Assembly: GCA_019448385.1 (NCBI GenBank)
Contig: JAGTXO010000038.1
Span: 305,945 to 369,944 of the forward strand
Source: Diacronema lutheri
Lineage: Eukaryota > Haptophyta > Pavlovophyceae > Pavlovales > Pavlovaceae
Length of the DNA stretch: 64,000 nt
Direction of reading: 5' to 3'
Made by a program: the position numbers and the translations under genes. The first letter of the stretch is position 1. Each line of letters begins with the position of its first letter. Under the pieces are notes generated by a model. The model did not search any database. It was not told where the DNA came from and saw only the letters and a program-made list of their open reading frames with translations. This document shows, piece by piece, positions 31,343 to 39,746 of the stretch.

Positions 31343-34300
31343 TCACTCTAGAGCGAGCGGCAGTGTCGTGTCGCTGTCGCCACTGTGGGAGTGCGCGCCC
31401 TCATCCTTGCGCAACGTGTCGGCGACCCACTCGCGCAGCGCGCCCGCGCGCAGCGGCCCGTCGTAGAGCCACGCGCGGCGCGAGCTCGCACGTGCGACGC
31501 GCGTGCGATTCGCGGGCGGGAGGAGGAGAAGCGCGGGGACTCCACTCAGCTCGACACGCAACTCACGCGCCCAGAGCGGGGGCAGCTCGTTGGCGTCGAG
31601 CTGCAGCGCGAACACGCGCACGCCGCGCTCGAGCACACCGTCATCCGGCGCGGTCCGGTGCAGCGGCCCGCCCGCCGCCGGCGCGTCGCCGCCGTCGGCG
31701 TCGGCGCGCTCCGCGTCGCGCTCATCGCGCCGCGCGGCGAGGGCGAGGGCGATGTCTGGCAGGAGCGCGTCGACGGGCTGGCAGAAGCCGCACGAGCGGC
31801 TTGCGAGGAGGAGGAGGGCGGGCATCTGCGGCAGGGGCAGCGAGCGGCTCACGTCCCTTGCTGACAGCTGCACTACCTGCCCCCCTGCGGGCTCGTCCTC
31901 CCAACCCGCCCGCGCATTTCGCCCGCTGCGCAACACGGCGGGCTCGTCACCGCGCGCCGCGCGCTGCGCGAACGCTACCGCCGCCTCGCGCAGCGCGCGC
32001 AGCGCGGCGTGCGGCGTGTCCACCGCCATCGCCATCGTGCCCGTGCGAGGGGGCGGCGCGGCCATGGCGAAGGAGGCCTCCGCCGCAAAGTCGAGGAGCA
32101 GCGCGACGCCGAGCGCGGACGCGGCGCGCGCGCGCTGGGCGATGGGATCGGCGAGCCCGAGGCGCGCGAGCAGCACGTCGAACTCGGTGCGCGCGCCGTT
32201 GTCCGCCGCGTCGGCGCCCGCACCCGCGTCGCTCAGCGGTCGTTGACGAGGAGGGCGCGCAGGCGCGCCGATGGCATCGCCGAGCCAGGCGTGCGCGAGG
32301 CACGCCACGCGCGGCGTTGCGCACGAGCGCTCGCCATCGACGAGCGTCGCGACGTGCGCGGCGTCCTCATCCACTCGCGCGCGCACCGTCTGCGCCATCC
32401 GTCGCAGTTCGCGCGCAGCGGCGTCGGCCATCGCAGCCCCGGCCGCCGCCGCGACGGAGAAGGCGGTGGCCGCGGCGCCGGCGCCAACGCCGCCCGCCGC
32501 GCCCCGCTCGGCGCCCGCCACGCCCCGCTCGGCGCCGCCATGCTGCGCCCAGCCCGCGGCCGCGTGCGCGCCGACGATCGCGACGCCACGCAGCACGGGC
32601 ACGCTCGCGCGGCCGCCCGCGTCGCTCACGCACACGGCGCGCGCGCGCGCGCGCTCCGCATCGTGCTGGGCGAGCAGCCGGCCGAGTGAGCTCAGTGAGA
32701 AGGGGGCGCACTGCAGGCCACCCGCAACGCGCAGCGGCCGCGCCACCGCCGCGCCGGCCTCGACGCTGATCGCGCCGGCCTCGACGCTGATCGTTCCCTC
32801 GGCGTCCGCGTCGGCAGGCGCGGTGTGATTGAGTGGCACCCCACCGACGCCATCGTGATTGAGTGGCACCCCACCGACGCCATTGTGATTGAGTGGCACC
32901 CCACCGACGCCATCGTGATTGAGTGGCACCCCACCGACGCCATTGTGATTGAGTGGCACCCCACCGACGCCATTGCACCCCACCGACGCCATCGTGATTA
33001 AGTGGCACCCCACCGACGCCATCGTTGTCGCGCAGCGCCTGCGCCGCGTGCGCGTCCGCCGCGACGAGCGCGCGTTGCACCCACGCCGCGAGCTCAGCCG
33101 CGTGCCAGCTGCGGCGAGGGCCGTGCGGCGCGGCGTGCGCGGGCAGCACGCGGCGTAGCGCGGCGCAAAGGCCGCGCTCGTGCAGCTCGGATGGCTTGAG
33201 CATCGAGAAGGCGGCGGGCGCGGAGCGCGAGGCAAGGATCCGCTCGGCACAGCCGGCTGCGTCTCCCCCTTCCACCTCCGCGACATCCTCCAACTCCGCC
33301 GCCGCGGCGTCCGTGGCGTCCGCTGCCTGCGCTGCCTGCGCTGCCTGCGCTGCCTGCGCTGCCTGCGCTGCCTGCGCTGCCTGCGCTGCCTGCGCGGCGT
33401 CCGCGGCGTCCGCGGCGTCCACGGCGTCTGCCACCTCCGCGGCGTCACCGTTACGGTCACCGCATGGCGGCGCGTGCGCGTGCGACTGCGCACCGGGCCA
33501 AGCGGCGGTCGCACTTGCGTCCGCGCCGTCGTCCGTGCCATCATCGCCGGCTCGCGCCGGCGCGTAGAGCTCGATCAGCGCAGCACGCGCAGGCCATCCC
33601 ACGTCGAGGCTGTGTGACACATGCACTCGCAGAAGCGCGCACCGCCATTCACGCACGGCGTCCGCGTCTGCTTGCGCGCGCGCGTCGGCCGCGTTCCCCT
33701 CGCGCAGCCGCTCGCGGCCGTCGCCGCCGCTCGGCGCAAGGGTGGGCAGCAGCGCGACAAAGGCGACCGGACCGTCGCGCAGCCGCTCCGCGAGAAAGCG
33801 CGCCAGCGGCTGCTCCGAGCCGTCGGCCGGGCGGTCGTCCGGCGGAGACGGTGGGCGCGGCGCGGCGCGCGTGCGCACGTCGTAGCGCTGCGCGAGCTCC
33901 GTCGGAAGCCGCGCGACGACGAACGCGAGCGCGGCCGCGTCGTCGATCGGCAGCGCGGGCAGCGCGTCGCTCAGCCGAACGTACGCGTCGCCGTGGCCGA
34001 CGAGCAGCGAGGGCCAGGCGCCCGCGCCGAGGCGCTCGCAGAGGGCGAGAGCGGCACCAAAGCAGTCCAGTCGACCGACCCGCAGCCGCGCCGCCGCGCG
34101 CGCCGCGCTCGCGCGCTCGGCAGCGGGCGCGCGCCGGTTGGCTGCGAGCGCGCGCAGCGTCGCGTGCACCGTGGCGAGTGCGCCCTCCACCTTGCGCGCG
34201 GCGGACGAACTGGGCGCGCCGGCAAGCAAAAGCCATGGCGCGCCCGCCAGCTCGTCCGTGCCCGGCCACGCATCGCCCTCCGCCCCGTCCGCTCCGGGCA

Positions 34301-34511
34301 TGCCGAGGCCACTCGGCCTGCCCGTGCCGTTCCACGCAGGGCGCGCGCCGAGACGCGCCGGCGCTCGGTGCAGCGCGGCGATGCGCGGGATGAGCGCAGC
34401 GGGCCAGGTGGCGAACATCGCGGGCAGCGCATCCCGCGCCTCGTCCTCTCCCCTGCCGCTCGCCCAACACGCACACAGCAGGCCGACGACCAGCCGGCTG
34501 TTTGGCGCCAT
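31343..34511 (-). CDS. Thioredoxin-fold (PDI-like) secretory protein
   Basis: Modelled as exons 34511-33009 and 32710-31343, 956 residues. The N-terminus (MAPNSRLVVGLLCACWASG) resembles a weak signal peptide. Two thioredoxin-like regions are visible. The first (VGRLDCFGAALALCERLGAG, WPSLLVGHGDAYVRLSD) lacks the CxxC pair. The second has an active-site-like PALLLLASRSCGFCQPVDAL near residue 805, then FALQLDANELPPLWARELRV and the cis-Pro region LSGVPALLLLPPANRTRV. A helical middle part and a nonapeptide-scale Ala-Gln repeat (33327-33395) separate them. Such layouts occur in protein disulfide isomerases and QSOX-like enzymes; an Erv domain is not evident. The frame changes across the 30-bp repeat array, which I explain with a 298-nt intron (GGTGGG|GTGCCACTT to CCTGCAG|TGC); a true frameshift is the alternative. 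Confidence 0.55.
32824..33022. repeat. 30-bp minisatellite, seven units, one truncated
   Basis: Unit gtgattgagtggcacccc plus accgacgccatc. Six units are full length and one (32974-32992) lacks 11 bp, which changes frame. On the minus strand a full unit reads DGVGGVPLNH. Confidence 0.92.
33327..33395. repeat. 9-bp tandem repeat coding (AAQ)n
   Basis: Unit gctgcctgc read on the minus strand as Ala-Gln-Ala. It preserves frame, unlike the intronic arrays. Confidence 0.85.
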
Positions 34512-34523
34512 TTCGCCAAACAG
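34498..34523. promoter_or_regulatory. Perfect 10-bp inverted repeat over a start codon, E2F-like
   Basis: Arms CTGTTTGGCG (34498-34507) and CGCCAAACAG (34514-34523) flank CCATTT. Each arm contains TTTGGCG. The ATG of the thioredoxin-fold gene (34511) lies in the spacer; the ARPC5 ATG is 14 bp beyond the right arm. A bidirectional regulator site is a reasonable inference. Confidence 0.4.
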
Positions 34524-34536
34524 CGCCTCTACAACG

Positions 34537-35160
34537 ATGGCGGAAGATCTACGGCTGCTCGGCGAAATCGAAACGCGGAGGGCCGCGGTCAACGCGACGC
34601 TCAAGTGCGCTGCCCGCAGGCTCTCGTCGCGCGCCGCACGTCATCTCGCGCCACGGCCGCACGCGCCGAGCCGGCGCGCGCGTGCGCCGCGGCCGCAACC
34701 GCCGCTCCGCGCCGCGCAGGAAGGGCGGCACGGCTGACGCGCTCAAGCTCGCGCTGCGCGATGCGCCGCTCGCCTCAACCTCGCCCGATGTCAAGGCGCG
34801 CGCCCGAGGCCCGCGCCGTGCGCGCGCGTCCGACGCGTGCGCCGCGCGCCGCGTGGCCGGCACGCGTCTGATCGGCGCGCCCGCTCGCCTCGGCGGCCAA
34901 CCCGCGCGCGGACGGCGCAGGCGGCGAACGCGCTGGTCGTCTCGGCGGCCGCGCTCGCGGTGCGCGAGGGCGAGCTCGGCGCCGTCGCGCACTCACTTGA
35001 TCCGGACGAGGCCGACGTGCTGCTCAAGTACGTCTACCGAGCGCTCAGCACGCCGTCAGACAAGGCGGCGGCGTGGCTGCGCTGGCACGCAGCGCTTGTC
35101 GAGCGGGCCGGGCCCGGCGCGATCATGCGCGTGATCACTGAGGTGGGGCACACCGCCTGA
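34537..35160 (+). CDS. ARPC5: Actin-related protein 2/3 complex subunit 5 (p16-Arc)
   Basis: Smallest subunit of the Arp2/3 complex, which nucleates branched actin. Exons 34537-34604, 34720-34795 and 34921-35160; 127 residues against about 150 in animals. Splicing yields LLGEIETRRAAVNATLK, KGGTADALKLALRDAPLAST, SPDVK joined to AANALVVSAAALAVREGE, LGAVAHSLDPDEADVLLKYV, YRALSTPSDKAAAWLRWHAA and GPGAIMRVITEVGHTA. These follow ARPC5 (MTAALQAALKNPP, AVKDRAGSIVLK, LLMKYIYKGFESPSDNSS, LLQWHEKALA, GSIVRVLTARKTV) with the same spacing. The acidic N-terminal extension of animal ARPC5 is missing, so the N-terminus is short. Intron 2 has a GC donor. The start lies 25 bp from the divergent gene. Confidence 0.93.
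34796..34920 (+). other. GC-AG intron in ARPC5
   Basis: GTCAAG|GCGCGCGCCC to GACGGCGCAG, 125 nt, phase 0. Its first ten bases equal those of the CPSF1 GC-AG intron. Conserved ARPC5 spacing across the junction supports the donor. Confidence 0.88.
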
Positions 35161-35325
35161 GCACCGAGGCCTGAGGCTGGTTGCCGTTCAGCCGCTGGCC
35201 GCGTCCCTGTTGTCCGATGCTGAGTCGACGTGGACGGACAGGACAAGGACAGGACGGGTTGGACGGGGTCGGGTGGCGCCATAGTGGAATTCAATTCGCG
35301 GCGGGAGGCCGCGCCGAGCAGCCGG

Positions 35326-38300
35326 ATGGACAAGAGGCTGCGTGAGCTGCGCGTCAATTTGAAGACCGCCGGCCTCACGTCCGCCGAGGCTGCGGCGTAC
35401 AAGGCGACTGTCGATGTGCAGTTCGCCCCCAAGGAGAAGCACATCGCCGTCCTCGCGCAGCTCGCGACGACCGAGCCGCGCGAGCTGGCGGACGCGCTCG
35501 AGGGCGCGCTGCGCACGGCAGGCACGACGGCAGGCCCGTTCGGCTGTTGCAAGGTCGCGCTGCTCGCGCACCGGCTCGCGCTGCGTGGCGGTGCGCCAGC
35601 GGCCATTGCGGCGCGCTCGCTCGACAGTGCGGCGCTGCGCTTCGCTGACCTTGCGCAGCGCGGGCGCGGCGCGGCAGCGGAGGACATCGCCCTCGTCCGG
35701 CAGTACGGCGCGTACGTTGGCGCGCTGCTCGGCGCGGAGGAGCCGTGCCGCCGGCTGCGGTACTCGCGTACGGACGCGCGCTGGCGCTCGCTCGAGCTCG
35801 CCGATGTGCTCGTCGCGTTACCCGCGATGCAGCGCCTCGCCGGCCTTGCGCTCGCCGCGGCCGCGGCCGGCGCCCCCGTCGCGGCCGCGAGCGGTGCGGG
35901 CGGCAACTCGGGCGCGCCGTCGGCGGCGGCAGGCGCGCGCTCGCTGACGTCGGGCGCGGAGGTGCTGATCGATGCGCGGCTGATGGCCGTGGTCGACAGC
36001 CTCCACCTCTTCCGCATCTGCGCTGCGCTTGTCTCGTCCCTCCTCGACCGTTTTGGCGCGCTCCAGCTTTCCGACGCACCCGCCGAACTCGCGCCGCAGA
36101 TCGCCGTCTTCTCGCGGCACCTCGTGCAGGCGGCGGCGACGCAGGCGATGCTCGAGGAGGGCGCGCGCCTGCTCCCGCCCGCCGTGCTCACGCAGTGCGC
36201 CGCGCTCCCGCTTGACCTCGCGCTCGCGCCCGCGCTCGGCGGCGGCGGCACCGACGGCGCGGGCGGCGTGGCGAAGGGCAAGGGCGGCGTGGGGAAGGGG
36301 AAGGGCGGCGGCTGCTGCGCCGGCGGAGGCGCGGTGGCGGCGGGCGCGTCGGGGCTGGCCGGGCTGCACTACGCGCTCGCGTCCGCGTCGCTGCGCGAGC
36401 TCGTGTGGCCGAGCGCGTCGCCGCCGGCCAGCGGCGCCGCCGCGCGCGTGCGCGCGCCCGCGGGCGCCGAGCGCGCGGCCGGTAGCGCCGCCGGCCGCGC
36501 CGCGCTGCTGCGCGTCGCGCTGCGGCTGCTGCCCGCCTCGCAGCTCGAGGCGCTCTTCTCGCGCGCGGCGCGCCGCCCGCCGCTCGCCGGCGGCGTCGAC
36601 GCGCTGAGCGACGAGCAGCTGCTCGCCCTCGACGACGAGGACGTCGCGCGGCTCGCGGCGGGCGCCGCGGCCGAGTTGGCGCGGTGCAGGGACGAGGGCG
36701 CCATGCCTCCGACTGTCGAGCTGAGCGATCTCTCGCACTCGGACGAGGACACACACAGCGGCCGCGCAACGCCGCACGCCGCCGGCGCGCGCGCGCCCGA
36801 GCTGAGCGCACAGCGGCAGCACGGCGTCGCGCGGCCGGCCGACCCGGTCGTTGCCAAGGCCGCGGCCGCGCGCGCGGCGATCTCGCTCGCGGCGCCCACG
36901 GCCGTGGCGCGTGGCGCGGGCGATGGCGGCGGCGAGGGCGTCCGCTCGCGCTCGCCGGCGGCGGTGGTGGCGGGGCCCGCCGCGCACGACGCCGCCGCGG
37001 ACGGCGACGACGAGCAGGACGACGCGCACGCACGCGGCGGCGGCGGCGGCGGCGCGTCCGCGCACGACCGCTCGGCCGGCCCGCGCTGGGTATCGCCGCA
37101 CGAGCGCGTCTTCCCCGCGGGGTACGAGAGCGCGGAGGAGGGGTGCTGCGCCGCGTACGAGACGTTGCTCCTCTGCCTTGCGCTGCTGGGGCAGGGGCAC
37201 GGGCACGGGCACGGGCAGGGGCACGGGCAGGGGCAGGGGCACGGGCAGGGCAACCGTCAGCAGCAGCGTGCCGCCGACGGCGCGCGCGCGCGCGCGGACG
37301 GCGGCGGCGACGGCGATGCGAGCGCGCAGGCTGAGCGCGTGCGGCTTGCGCTCGAAATCTCACGAAAAGCGGCGGGCAGGATGGCCGCACAACTCGGGCT
37401 CAACATGCCACACGGCGCGCTGCCCCGCGCAAGTGGTGGCGCGCGCGCGCGCGCCGGCGGCGACGACGGCGGCGCCGACGATGACGGCGACGGCGGCGGT
37501 GGCGGCGGTGGCCCGGCCGCACGGCTGCGCGCGCTCGCGCCCGAGGCGCTGTGCACCGTCGGCTACCAGCTCGCGCTGCTCGACCGCGCGGAGCTCGTCG
37601 CGGCGCTGCGCGCGTCGGACGCGCCCGCGCCGCTCGCGCGCGCGCGCCAGCTGCGCGAGTTTGCAGGCAGGCGACGCGTGACCTACTGTGCGGCCCTTGC
37701 CGGCTGGCTGCGACTGAAGCGGGTGAGTATCGCAATGGGCGCGCCCGCCGATGTGGCGCTCGCCGCCAAAGTCTCGTCACCTGTGCCGGCGCTCGGAGGG
37801 GCGGATCGGTGGGGCGTGCAGCGCGCCGCCGGTTCGCGCGCGCAGCCCGACGAGGCGGCGGAGTCCGTGAGCGTGCACGTGAGCGCGCTGCTCACGGACG
37901 CTGCCGCTGACCGTTGCGCGCTCGCGCTCGACGGCGTGGACGGCGCGGCGACCGGTAGGACGGGCGCGGCGGCGGCGGCGGCGGCGGCGGTGGTGCCGAG
38001 CGGTGCGCGCGGCGCGCGCGCCGCCGACGAGCGGGGCGGTGGTGGTGCGAGCGCGCGGTCCAACGGCGCGCGCGCGCCGCCGTCGTCGGCCGCCGTCTCG
38101 GCCTCGTCGGTGCTCGCCGTGGAGAGCGAGGTGCTGAGCGTGCGCGTCGAGCAGCTGCTCTGGCGCATTGGGCTCGTCGCGGGCGGCGCATACGATGACG
38201 ACCGCGTGCCGCGCGCTGGCTCGGGCGAGATCGCGCGCGGCGTGCTCGGAGCGCGGCTCGACGCGGCCGCGCGCGCGGCGGCGGACGCGGCGACGGCGGG

Positions 38301-39373
38301 CGGCGGGCCAGCGGCGCTCGCGCGGCTCGGCGCGAGCGCGGCGGGCGGCTTTGGCGGCACGGACGGCGGCAGCGGCGGCGGCAGCGGCGGCGGCTGGGCC
38401 GACGAGGCGCCGCTCGCGCGGCGCGTGCGTGAGGCGACGGAGGGCGAGATCAGCGTGTACGGCCCGCTATGCGCCTATCCGCTCCCGCCGCAGCTCGGCT
38501 TTGCCGCCTTCGCGCACTGGGCGGCGGCGCTCTACGAGCCGGACGCGCCGTCGCTCGCTGACGGGCACGAGCAGACCACCGCCTTCCTCGAGCGCGCGGC
38601 CGCACCGCTCGGCCTCTCGGCGCGCGCGCGCGCGCTCGCGCACGCCGCTGTCGCGCTGCAGCGTTTTCGCGCGCACGGCAGGGCGCACGGCGCGGCCGCC
38701 GGCGCGGCGGGCGCAGCGGGCGCGGGTGCGCTGCTCGACGTCGTGCGCGCGCGGCTCGACGACGCGCTCGGCGTGGGCGGCGCGCGACGGCTGCCACCGC
38801 CGCCCATGCCCGACGGCGGCAGCGGCGGCGGCGGCGGCGCGCTCGCCGCGCCGCGCGACGGCGTCGGCGCGCGCGGCGCACGCGGCGCGCGCGGCGCGGC
38901 GCTGTGCGCGGCGGTGCTCTGCTGGGAGGCGAGTGTGGCCGAGCGCGTGCGCGCGTGCGCGAGTCGTTACCTGGGCGCGCTCCTCTCGGCGTACCACCTG
39001 CGGTTCATCCCGGCGCTCACCTACCGCCCGCCGCCGTTGGCGCGCGTCGACGGTGGGCGCGGCGTGCCATCGGACGGTGGGCCGCCCGCTGCGCTCGTGC
39101 GCGCGGCCGCGCGCGAGCTCGCGCTGACGGTCGGCGCGTGGGCGCACGCGCAGCGGCTCGAGCCCGCGACGCAGGCGCTCGTCGCTGGAGCGGCCGCGGC
39201 CGAGGCGGCGGCGGGCGGCGACACGCGATCGGCGCTCGTGCACGTGCGCGCGGCGGCGGGCGCGCGCGTGGGTGGCGTCGGCTTCGTCGAGCGATCGGCG
39301 GAGGTGTGGCTGAGCGCCGCGGCGAGGCAGCGCTGGGACGCGTTGCGGCGCGACGCGGCGCGTTCCGCCGAGC

Positions 39374-39450
<77 letters not shown>

Positions 39451-39714
39451 AGCGGCGAGCTCTCGGCGGAGGCGGTCGCGAGCGCGCTCGCCGCGCTCGC
39501 CGCCGCGCTGCCTGCCGAGGTGGCGGCCGCCGAGCCGATGCGCGTCGCGCACCGGCGCGCGCCAGCGGTTGTCGTGCACGCGCTGTGCGTGCAGGCGGCG
39601 GCGGACGTGTCAGCGTTGCTCCTCGACGCGGCCGCGCACGCTGCGCTGCCGCCGCCGCTCCTCCGCCTCCTCGACGGGCCGGTGCACGCGCTGCGCGCGG
39701 CCGCGGCGCCGCCG

Positions 39715-39746
<32 letters not shown>

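Noticed and set aside
39381-39450. Gly run as an intron
   Set aside because: No suitable donor or acceptor flanks it and the GGC codons stay in frame, so it is kept as coding.
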